Positions 1 to 5,001 of a stretch of DNA of 5,323 bases are shown here, piece after piece (position 1 is the stretch's first letter; every line of letters starts with the position of its first letter). The position numbers and the translations under genes are program-made. The notes below the pieces were generated by a model that worked only from the letters and a program-made list of their open reading frames with translations, searched no databases and was not told where the DNA came from. This DNA comes from Caldisericia bacterium (GTDB lineage Bacteria > Caldisericota > Caldisericia > B22-G15), in NCBI GenBank assembly GCA_021158845.1, contig JAGGSY010000055.1, positions 1 through 5,323 on the forward strand. The letters are read 5' to 3'.

Positions 1-33
1 ATAAAATCTCTTTGCCTTTTTATCAGAACCCAT
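1..33 (-). CDS. N-terminus of an unidentified protein, cut by the left edge
   Basis: An open frame runs leftwards off the window. The preferred start is the ATG at 33-31, because a strong AGGAGG (48-43) lies 9 nt upstream. The visible product begins MGSDKKAKRFY. An in-frame ATG at 72-70 would add 13 residues (MEEMIKYLRRIQE) but has only a weak AGGT in front of it. Eleven to twenty-four codons are too few to assign a family. The gene is divergent from the nrdD operon. That it is a real gene is inferred from the ribosome binding site and the open frame only. Confidence 0.45.
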   Translation of the reverse strand, partial: MGSDKKAKRFY

Positions 34-89
34 TTCCTGAATCCTCCTAAGGTATTTTATCATCTCTTCCATTTTGACCTATCAGACAT

Positions 90-98
90 ATTTTATCA
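90..98 (-). promoter_or_regulatory. Candidate extended -10 promoter for the left-edge gene
   Basis: Read on the - strand, this is TGATAAAAT, an extended -10 (TGn) element with one mismatch to TATAAT. It lies about 42 nt before the AGGAGG of the left-edge gene. The hexamer at -35 spacing (TTTTTA) is poor. The same nonamer recurs at 62-54, too close to the ribosome binding site to be useful, so chance AT-rich matches are possible. Confidence 0.3.
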
Positions 99-334
99 CT
101 TTTCAAAAATATTAAAAAGCTAAACTGTGCTCATGCCAAATTTTAATGCCCCATCCTGATTTCTTGTCTCTACTCTTTTAGTACATCCCTAAGTTTATTC
201 TCCCAGACTCTAATATAGGAATATTGATTATCTCTTACTATCTCTACTACAATTTAAGACCAAAAACCTCAAAAAATCTTATATTCTCCACCGACACCAA
301 ATGGTTAGGATGTTATTTAAAGCAGATTTTAATG
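99..334. other. Intergenic stretch without an intact gene
   Basis: This AT-rich region lies between the divergent left-edge gene and the nrdD promoter. Every frame is interrupted by stops. The only protein-like signal is on the - strand: a 26-codon open stretch (250-173, stop 172-170) containing IRVWENKLRDVLKE, and a further open stretch just upstream in another frame containing NHLVSVENIRFFEVFG. These could be remains of a decayed gene, but they have no start or ribosome binding site. No repeats, tRNA or terminator were recognised. Confidence 0.4.
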
Positions 335-363
335 TTGACATGATTTTGTGCCCAAGATATAAT
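335..363 (+). promoter_or_regulatory. Consensus sigma70-type promoter of the nrdD operon
   Basis: TTGACA (335-340) and TATAAT (358-363) are separated by exactly 17 bases, so both hexamers and the spacer match the housekeeping consensus. Transcription should start near 370, about ten bases before the first stem of the cobalamin aptamer. A promoter this strong, followed directly by a riboswitch, suggests near-constitutive initiation with control exercised in the leader RNA. The start point is inferred, not measured. Confidence 0.88.
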
Positions 364-379
364 TAATTTGACTTTAAAA

Positions 380-541
380 CTGGGTGGTTCAAGGGAAGTG
401 GGTGAAAATCCCACACGGTCCCCGCCACCGTGACCGATGACGAAAGCATTGATCGCCACTGAACAGGCGGATCTTAGGGTTGCCTGTTTGGGAAGGCAAT
501 GCGAGTAGGATGAATCGGGAGTCGGGAGACCTACCATCCAG
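380..541 (+). promoter_or_regulatory. Cobalamin (B12) riboswitch aptamer
   Basis: This RNA element binds a cobalamin and controls the downstream anaerobic ribonucleotide reductase genes. Conserved cobalamin-riboswitch blocks are present in order: GGGAA (393-397), GGTGAAAATCC (401-411), CCGCCAC (422-428), and the 3' B12 box around GGGAGACCTACC (524-535). Visible helices are a closing stem 380-388 with 533-541 (9 pairs, one G-U), a stem 398-402 with 410-414, and a stem 415-419 with 427-431 that closes loop L5, CCCCGCC (420-426). Further local hairpins lie at 451-473 and 480-499. Families with this element usually switch genes off when cobalamin is plentiful. The preferred cobalamin form (adenosyl or methyl/hydroxo) cannot be read from the sequence with confidence. 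Confidence 0.94.
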
Positions 542-544
542 GTT

Positions 545-575
545 TTTTCTCTTCCTCGGGGTAAGGAAGGGAAAA
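545..575 (+). promoter_or_regulatory. Riboswitch expression-platform hairpin (P13-like) with kissing loop
   Basis: Bases 545-556 pair with 564-575 over 12 continuous pairs (one G-U), leaving loop CGGGGTA (557-563). Loop bases CGGGG (557-561) are perfectly complementary to CCCCG (420-424) in aptamer loop L5. This is the L5-L13 kissing interaction known from cobalamin riboswitches. The hairpin is not followed by a U tract, so it is not an intrinsic terminator. It ends 10 nt before the nrdD Shine-Dalgarno (586-590), which points to control of translation initiation. TCCTC (553-557) in its left arm could alternatively pair with GAGGA (587-591) of the ribosome binding site. Which fold is the off state is inference. 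Confidence 0.75.
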
Positions 576-585
576 GTAACTTATC

Positions 586-590
586 GGAGG
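586..590 (+). promoter_or_regulatory. Ribosome binding site of nrdD
   Basis: GGAGG lies 7 nt before the ATG at 598 and fixes that start. It sits just downstream of the riboswitch hairpin, so access to it is the likely regulated step. A second purine-rich run, AAGGAAGGG (563-571), is buried in the hairpin's 3' arm and is too far from the ATG to serve as the main site. Confidence 0.85.
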
Positions 591-597
591 ATTTCTT

Positions 598-2697
598 ATG
601 AGAAAGGTCAGAAAGAGGGATGGTTCAATTGTAGATTTTGATGAATCAAAGATAAAGAGGGCGATTTTTAATGCATTAGCCTCCACAGGAAAACCAGATA
701 TTGATTTAGCAGAGAATCTAAAGGATCAGGTGGTAGCTGTTCTTGAAAGGCTTTATGGTGATTCCAGCGTACCAGATATTGAAGATATACAGGATGTTGT
801 GGAAAAGATTTTGATGAAGAATGGTTTAGTTGATGTTGCCAAGAGCTACATAATATACAGAAAACAACACGAAGATTTAAGGGAGATAAGAAGGGTTTTT
901 GAAAACATATATTCAATAATAGATAACTACATTGATGACAAAGATTGGAGGGTAAGAGAGAATTCAAACATGACTTACTCCCTTCAGGGTTTAAACTTTC
1001 ACATCTCCTCCACCTTAATATCAAAGTACTGGCTATCAAAGATATATCCAAGAGAGGCGGCGAAAGCTCATATAAGGGGAGATATACACATACATGATCT
1101 TGGAATTCTTGGTCCCTATTGTGTTGGTTGGGATCTTGAAGATTTACTGAGGAGAGGTTTTGGTGGCGTTTCTGGAAAGATTTCATCAGCTCCCCCAAGG
1201 CACTTTAGGTCAGCTCTTGGACAGATAGTTAATTTTTTCTATACCCTTCAGGGAGAGGCAGCTGGTGCCCAAGCTTTCAGTAATTTTGACACCCTTCTTT
1301 CACCATTTGTAAGATATGACAATTTAAGTTACAGAGAGGTTAAACAAGCTCTTCAGGAGTTTCTGTTCAATATTAATGTTCCAACCAGAGTTGGCTTTCA
1401 AACGCCCTTCACAAATTTAAGTTTTGATCTCTCACCCTCCCCTCTATATGTTGATAAGCATGTTATCATTGGAGGAGAGGAGAGAAGGGAAGTTTATGGA
1501 GATTTTCAGAGAGAGATGGATATGATCAATAAAAGTTTTGCAGAGTTAATGATAGAGGGAGATAGAGATGGAAGACCATTTACCTTCCCAATTCCAACAT
1601 ACAATATAACTTGCGATTTTGATTGGGAGAATGAGAAACTAAAGCCCCTGTGGGAGATGACAGGTAAATATGGAATTCCATACTTTGCAAATTTTGTAAA
1701 CTCCCACATGAAGCCAGAGGATGTAAGAAGTATGTGCTGTAGATTGAGGCTTGATGTGAGGGAACTGAAGGAGAGAGGGGGAGGGTTGTTTGGAGCAAAT
1801 CCCCTCACTGGTTCAATAGGTGTTGTAACGATCAATCTTCCAAGAATAGGGTATCTATCAAGAAATGAAGAGGAGTTTATGGATAGGTTATACGAACTCA
1901 TGGAGATAGGAAAGAGAGCTCTTGAGGTGAAGAGAAGGGTTGTTGAGAGATTTACAGATAAAGGACTCTACCCATACTCAAAGGTTTATCTTGAGAGTGT
2001 GAAGAGAAACCTTGGGAGTTATTGGGCAAATCACTTCTCAACAATAGGAATAATAGGTATGGCTGAAGCTGTGGAGAATTTGTTGAAAGTGCCATTTAAA
2101 TCAAGAGAGGGGAAGGAGTTTGCAATTCGTGTTTTAGAGTTTATGAGGAAGACACTCCTCTCATTTCAGAAGGAGACAGGGAATCTCTATAACCTTGAAG
2201 CAACACCAGCAGAGGGAGCTTCATTTAGGCTTGCTAAAATTGATGTTGAAAAATTCCCAGATATAATTCATCAGGGGACAGAGGAGGAACCATACTATAC
2301 AAACTCTGTTCACCTTCCAGTGGATACAACAGATGATATTTTTGAGATCCTTGAGTTTGAAGATGACCTTCAGGTTATGTTCACAGGAGGAACTGTTGTT
2401 CACCTCTTTCTTGGGGAGAGTATAATGGATCCTAATATAGTTAAGATGCTTGTGAAAAAGATTGTAGAGAGATACAAACTTCCATACTTTACAATAACGC
2501 CTACCTTTTCAATATCTCCTGTTTCAGGTTTCATACCCGGAGAGCACAGGTTTGACCCAAATCCTATACCAAGGGATCTTATAGAGAAGTATGGAGTTGT
2601 TGTGGAAATTTCTGAGGAGGAGTTGAAGAATCTTCCAGAGGGAAGCTACATACTAATTGAGGATGAGGAAAATAGAAAGTTTGATTTCTATGTTTAA
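598..2697 (+). CDS. nrdD: Anaerobic (class III) ribonucleotide reductase, catalytic chain lacking the glycyl-radical segment
   Basis: The protein reduces ribonucleotides to deoxyribonucleotides for DNA synthesis without oxygen, in the cytoplasm. Residues 1 to about 92 form an ATP-cone allosteric domain (KVRKRDGSIVDFDESKIKRA). The rest is the ten-stranded glycyl-radical barrel, with GDIHIHDLG (161-169), Cys175 in GPYCVGWDL, the MCCRLRLD loop (379-386; Cys381 is the likely thiyl cysteine by alignment to M-x-C-R), GSIGVVTINLPRIGY (405-419) and NLEATPAEGASFR (532-544). The 699-residue chain stops at FDFYV without the usual C-terminal RVxGY radical loop, which is encoded by the next gene. The zinc-ribbon positions read SISPVSGF (638-645) and FDPNP (652-656), where homologues carry CPxHGY and CPxC, so all metal ligands are absent. 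The start is set by GGAGG at 586-590. It is first in a three-gene operon under B12 riboswitch control. The NrdD family assignment is secure; function depends on the neighbouring 49-aa protein. Confidence 0.95.
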   Translation: MRKVRKRDGSIVDFDESKIKRAIFNALASTGKPDIDLAENLKDQVVAVLERLYGDSSVPDIEDIQDVVEKILMKNGLVDVAKSYIIYRKQHEDLREIRRVFENIYSIIDNYIDDKDWRVRENSNMTYSLQGLNFHISSTLISKYWLSKIYPREAAKAHIRGDIHIHDLGILGPYCVGWDLEDLLRRGFGGVSGKISSAPPRHFRSALGQIVNFFYTLQGEAAGAQAFSNFDTLLSPFVRYDNLSYREVKQALQEFLFNINVPTRVGFQTPFTNLSFDLSPSPLYVDKHVIIGGEERREVYGDFQREMDMINKSFAELMIEGDRDGRPFTFPIPTYNITCDFDWENEKLKPLWEMTGKYGIPYFANFVNSHMKPEDVRSMCCRLRLDVRELKERGGGLFGANPLTGSIGVVTINLPRIGYLSRNEEEFMDRLYELMEIGKRALEVKRRVVERFTDKGLYPYSKVYLESVKRNLGSYWANHFSTIGIIGMAEAVENLLKVPFKSREGKEFAIRVLEFMRKTLLSFQKETGNLYNLEATPAEGASFRLAKIDVEKFPDIIHQGTEEEPYYTNSVHLPVDTTDDIFEILEFEDDLQVMFTGGTVVHLFLGESIMDPNIVKMLVKKIVERYKLPYFTITPTFSISPVSGFIPGEHRFDPNPIPRDLIEKYGVVVEISEEELKNLPEGSYILIEDEENRKFDFYV

Positions 2698-2702
2698 GGA
2701 GG
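2696..2702 (+). promoter_or_regulatory. Ribosome binding site of the glycyl-radical ORF, overlapping the nrdD stop
   Basis: AAGGAGG shares its first two bases with the nrdD TAA (2695-2697) and stands 5 nt before the ATG at 2708. This near-perfect Shine-Dalgarno decides the start of the small gene, over in-frame upstream alternatives such as TTG at 2657. It argues that the small protein is made as a separate chain and that the break is not a sequencing error. Confidence 0.85.
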
Positions 2703-2707
2703 TAGAC

Positions 2708-2857
2708 ATGCTTAAAGAGAAGAAAAAGGTAAAGGTGAAGGTTGTTCCATGTGAGGTTTATTCAAGGGTGGTTGGCTATTTTAGACCCATTAAAAACTGG
2801 AATAAAGGAAAGAAGAGAGAGTTCAAAGAGAGGAAAACGCTAAAAATACCTCAATGA
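2708..2857 (+). CDS. Stand-alone glycyl-radical segment of class III ribonucleotide reductase
   Basis: This 49-residue protein corresponds to the extreme C-terminus of NrdD. After a basic N-terminal tail (MLKEKKKVKVKVV) it carries PCEVYSRVVGYFRP (14-27), in which Gly23 of RVVGY is the expected site of the stable glycyl radical, followed by NWNKGKKREFKERKTL (30-45), a conserved NrdD tail. The catalytic barrel is entirely in the preceding gene, which ends 10 nt upstream in another frame (the small ORF is +1 relative to nrdD). The protein is inferred to dock into the NrdD barrel so that Gly23 reaches the active-site cysteine, and to be the substrate of NrdG. This resembles GrcA/YfiD, which supplies a glycyl-radical domain to pyruvate formate-lyase. 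It starts at the ATG preceded by AAGGAGG (2696-2702) and its TGA overlaps the nrdG ATG. A frameshifted single gene is the alternative, but the dedicated ribosome binding site and the loss of the zinc ribbon in NrdD favour a true split. Confidence 0.85.
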   Translation: MLKEKKKVKVKVVPCEVYSRVVGYFRPIKNWNKGKKREFKERKTLKIPQ

Positions 2858-3543
2858 TTAAAGGTTTTCAGGGAATAAGTCTTATTGATTATCCAGAACA
2901 CATAGCTTCAATAGTATTTATAGGAGGCTGTAATTTTAGATGTCCCTTCTGTCATAATATAGAGCTTGTTCTTCCCGAGGAGTTGAAGAAACTCCCTACT
3001 TTGAGTGAGGAGTATATCCTTAAGGAACTTATAAGACGCAAAAATTTTATAAATGGAGTGGAGTTTACAGGCGGTGAGCCAACCCTTTATAAAGGATTAA
3101 CCAAATTTCTAAGGAGAATTAAAGAGGAAGTAAAAATTGATATAAAACTTGATACAAATGGAACAAATCCCAGTGTTATTGAGGAGTTGTTAGAAGATTC
3201 TCTTGTGGATTACATAGCCATGGACATAAAGAGTTCACCAGATAATTACAATAGAGCAGCGGGTGTGAAGGTTGATATTGATGCCATTAAAAAGAGTGTT
3301 GAATTAATAAAGTCTTCCCAAATTGATTATGAGTTTAGAACAACCCTTGTCCCTGACTTTGTTAAGGAAGAAGATATGGGAAAGATTTGTAAGTTTCTTG
3401 GAAATGTAAAGAGGTATGTATTACAAAGATACAGACCAGAGAAAACCTTAAATTATCTTGAAAATAAACCCTACAAAGAAGGGGAGATGAAACACTTCCT
3501 TTCCCTTATTGATTGTGCTGAGATAAAATTGTTAAGAAGTTAA
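2854..3543 (+). CDS. nrdG: Anaerobic ribonucleotide reductase activating enzyme (radical SAM, NrdG2-like)
   Basis: This activase uses a [4Fe-4S] cluster and S-adenosylmethionine to abstract a hydrogen from the glycine of the reductase radical loop. The cluster motif CNFRCPFC (Cys26, Cys30, Cys33; CxxxCxxC) is followed by HN, and the SAM-binding motif FTGGEP is at 71-76. The N-terminus IKGFQGISLIDYPEH is typical of the roughly 230-residue NrdG2 type (TIGR02495-like) found with many non-enterobacterial NrdDs. The 229-residue length is normal and the protein looks intact. Its ATG overlaps the TGA of the 49-aa gene (ATGA). No Shine-Dalgarno lies within about 15 nt upstream, so translation is probably coupled to the small gene. 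Here its natural target would be the separate 49-aa subunit, not the NrdD C-terminus. Confidence 0.95.
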   Translation: MIKGFQGISLIDYPEHIASIVFIGGCNFRCPFCHNIELVLPEELKKLPTLSEEYILKELIRRKNFINGVEFTGGEPTLYKGLTKFLRRIKEEVKIDIKLDTNGTNPSVIEELLEDSLVDYIAMDIKSSPDNYNRAAGVKVDIDAIKKSVELIKSSQIDYEFRTTLVPDFVKEEDMGKICKFLGNVKRYVLQRYRPEKTLNYLENKPYKEGEMKHFLSLIDCAEIKLLRS

Positions 3544-3666
3544 GTCATTACTGCTCTTTAAGAGGCCTTCCGTTCCAGCGAATATATAAGCATAGTTCTC
3601 CATGGCTATTGAATTCCAAAATACATCCCGTATGCTGAAAGAGCTTGGAGGTCCTTCCAGCCAGGA
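3532..3666 (-). pseudogene. Short open frame resembling a BNR/sialidase-type repeat, probable remnant
   Basis: A single - strand frame of 44 codons fills the gap between the convergent nrdG and the unknown-function gene. It follows directly after a TAA (3669-3667) and ends at a TAA inside the nrdG 3' end (3534-3532). Its second half, MENYAYIFAGTEGLLKSSND, resembles one blade of BNR or Ycf48-type propeller proteins (typically YIFAGT-x-GG-x-x-RSxDxG). An ATG at 3603 exists but has no Shine-Dalgarno. It is therefore more likely a leftover of a larger gene, or a chance frame, than an expressed gene. No terminator with a U tract was found in this gap for either converging operon. Confidence 0.25.
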
Positions 3667-3683
3667 TTATAGTTTATTAAATG

Positions 3684-4439
3684 TTACAGTTTGGGTTTTG
3701 GTAGTTCCTCTCCTTTTATATGTACAATAAATTCAACTGCTTTCTCTACTTTCTCTTCTTCCCCTTCTATGCCAATTACAATAGAACCCTCATCTTCCCA
3801 GAGACCTTCCTTTGCAATAAGAATAGATTCAACATCAAAGAGGATTTTAAATGCATCTATTTCAGTTACAGCTTTAATATTAACCAAAGGGAAAAGTCCT
3901 GATGGTTTCCCCATGGAGTAACTGAATTTGTCAATTTTCGCAAACTTAGATGCTTTTATGACATCGGGTATGAGTTTGCCAATACTTATGGGAGAGATCC
4001 AGGTTACACCTCTTGATAGCATTATTCCAATGTATTTTCCTACAGTTCCCCCTTCTCTATTAGCGACCACTACTCCGACATTTCCCTCTGGGTCTATGGC
4101 ATTTCCACCTTTAATAAATACATCCCCTTTACTCATCTCCCTAACTACATCTTCTGGGTTTCTCTCTGTAAGTTTACCATTGATTAAAACAAACGGAGGA
4201 AGCCGTTTTTCCCTCGGTAAAACATTTAATATTCCTTCTCCTATAAAACCTGCAAGAAACCTTTCCTTCTCTATCTTTCTTTCAATCAATTCCTCTACCA
4301 CATAGGCACATGTTGAGCCTCTTGCAATATAAACAATTCCTCTGTCTAAAACCCCCATATCCTCTAATAACTTCTTTACTCCCCTCGCTATTAACCTCTT
4401 TGACATGGAAGGTCTCAACACAAGTTCTGCTTTAGCCAT
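3684..4439 (-). CDS. Conserved protein of unknown function, 251 aa
   Basis: I do not recognise a named family. The protein is soluble-looking, with no signal peptide or membrane segment, and alternates short strands with glycine-rich turns. Notable stretches are IARGSTCAYVVEEL (38-51, with the only cysteine, Cys44), GDVFIKGGNAIDPEGNVGV (105-123) and GGTVGKYIGIMLSRGVTWISP (130-150). The conserved glycines, Asn113 and Asp116 in the middle stretch look like a ligand or nucleotide pocket. The pattern is loosely reminiscent of NagB/RpiA/CoA-transferase-like folds, which is a guess. The C-terminus (219-245) is a small strand-helix unit, IVIGIEGEEEKVEKAVEFI, of the kind seen in ferredoxin-like or BMC/ACT-type domains. 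The ATG at 4439 has GGAGGA (4456-4451) 11 nt upstream, inside the end of the previous gene. The stop of the membrane helix-hairpin-helix gene is only 6 nt before the ATG, so the two are almost certainly co-transcribed and translationally linked. Confidence 0.85.
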   Translation of the reverse strand: MAKAELVLRPSMSKRLIARGVKKLLEDMGVLDRGIVYIARGSTCAYVVEELIERKIEKERFLAGFIGEGILNVLPREKRLPPFVLINGKLTERNPEDVVREMSKGDVFIKGGNAIDPEGNVGVVVANREGGTVGKYIGIMLSRGVTWISPISIGKLIPDVIKASKFAKIDKFSYSMGKPSGLFPLVNIKAVTEIDAFKILFDVESILIAKEGLWEDEGSIVIGIEGEEEKVEKAVEFIVHIKGEELPKPKL

Positions 4440-4445
4440 TTTTAT

Positions 4446-4916
4446 TTATCTCCTCCTTCCTCCTTTTAATTCCTTTTGTAGCTTCTTAAGTTCCTCCCAT
4501 TTACCCTCTGCTGCCAACTTTGCCTGCTCTGGCCATGTTGTTGGATCAACAATTCCTCTTATTCCTTTACTTTCTAAGAGTTTCTTTATATCTTCTGGAT
4601 CCTTCTTGGAGAGGTCCTTAAATGTCTTAATTCCATGTTCTTTAAGTATCTGTGATACCTTTGGCCCAATCCCTTCTATAAGTTTAAGGTCATCTTCTTT
4701 ATCCTCACTTTTCTTTATTACCTCTTCTGTTCTTTCCTTTAATTCTTTTGATTCAGTCCTTTTCTCCTCTTCTTTGGTTTTTTCTGTCTCAGAAGGTTTA
4801 AATAGCATCCATATTAGAAAGATTACAATGGCAATTATTATGATTAGCCATATCCACCATAAAGCACCCCTTCCACCTTGAGCATTTGAAAAAGCAAGCA
4901 CGAACCCTTTAAGCAT
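4446..4916 (-). CDS. Membrane-anchored helix-hairpin-helix protein
   Basis: This 156-residue protein has one strongly hydrophobic segment at about residues 18-39 (ALWWIWLIIIIAIVIFLIWM). A very charged Lys/Glu-rich linker follows (40-76, possibly coiled), then a helix-hairpin-helix unit, LKLIEGIGPKVSQILKEHGI (77-96), and a C-terminal DPTTWPEQAKLAAEGKWEEL (124-143) with a basic tail KGGRRR. The GIGPK hairpin and the TWPEQA-LA-GKW tail match a domain known in bacteria both alone and fused to other proteins such as some ribosomal L21 homologues. Such domains usually bind nucleic acid or proteins without sequence specificity. A role tethering DNA or RNA at the membrane is inference. The start at 4916 is supported by GAGGAGGT ending 3 nt upstream. 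The gene's last codons double as the ribosome binding site of the next gene. Confidence 0.88.
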   Translation of the reverse strand: MLKGFVLAFSNAQGGRGALWWIWLIIIIAIVIFLIWMLFKPSETEKTKEEEKRTESKELKERTEEVIKKSEDKEDDLKLIEGIGPKVSQILKEHGIKTFKDLSKKDPEDIKKLLESKGIRGIVDPTTWPEQAKLAAEGKWEELKKLQKELKGGRRR

Positions 4917-4979
4917 GATACCTCCTCACTTCCTCCTTTTTTATTTTTTGATAAAAATTTTACCGTTTAGTTCAATTAT

Positions 4980-4988
4980 ATTTTAGCA
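4980..4988 (-). promoter_or_regulatory. Candidate extended -10 promoter for the two-gene - strand unit
   Basis: On the - strand this reads TGCTAAAAT, an extended -10 with one mismatch, immediately followed by an overlapping exact TATAAT (4980-4975). No good -35 hexamer is found at 16-18 nt from either. The site lies 64 nt before the start of the membrane helix-hairpin-helix gene, in the 85-nt gap after the upstream kinase-like gene. The region is very AT-rich, so the match is only suggestive. Confidence 0.4.
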
Positions 4989-5001
4989 GAAATTGTTTTA
5001 A

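Noticed and set aside
313..537. Reverse-strand ORF of 74 aa
   Set aside because: It lies across the promoter and the cobalamin aptamer on the opposite strand, and its sequence is explained by the RNA structure.
545..590. Leader hairpin as an intrinsic terminator
   Set aside because: The U run is before and inside the left arm of the stem, not after it, and the sequence after the stem is GTAACTTATCGGAGG.
668..2403. Four reverse-strand ORFs inside nrdD (668-1198, 1506-1901, 1580-1798, 2221-2403)
   Set aside because: They are antisense to a well-conserved gene, have low-complexity Leu/Ser-rich products and match no family.
2657..2707. Longer 66-aa version of the glycyl-radical ORF starting at TTG 2657
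   Set aside because: It has no ribosome binding site and lies inside nrdD; the ATG at 2708 has AAGGAGG 5 nt upstream.
2650..2710. NrdD and the radical loop joined by programmed frameshifting
   Set aside because: The frames overlap only from 2657 to 2694, and no slippery heptamer or upstream Shine-Dalgarno stimulator of the prfB type is visible. A strong ribosome binding site with a correctly spaced ATG explains the second ORF better.
3630..3680. Possible terminator around TGGAGGTCCTTCCA between the convergent operons
   Set aside because: The stem is only about 5 pairs with a tiny loop and no U tract follows on either strand.
3691..4881. Forward-strand ORFs at 3691-3921, 3720-3902, 3928-4305 and 4405-4881
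   Set aside because: They are antisense shadows of the two - strand genes, Ser/Phe/Pro-rich, without ribosome binding sites.
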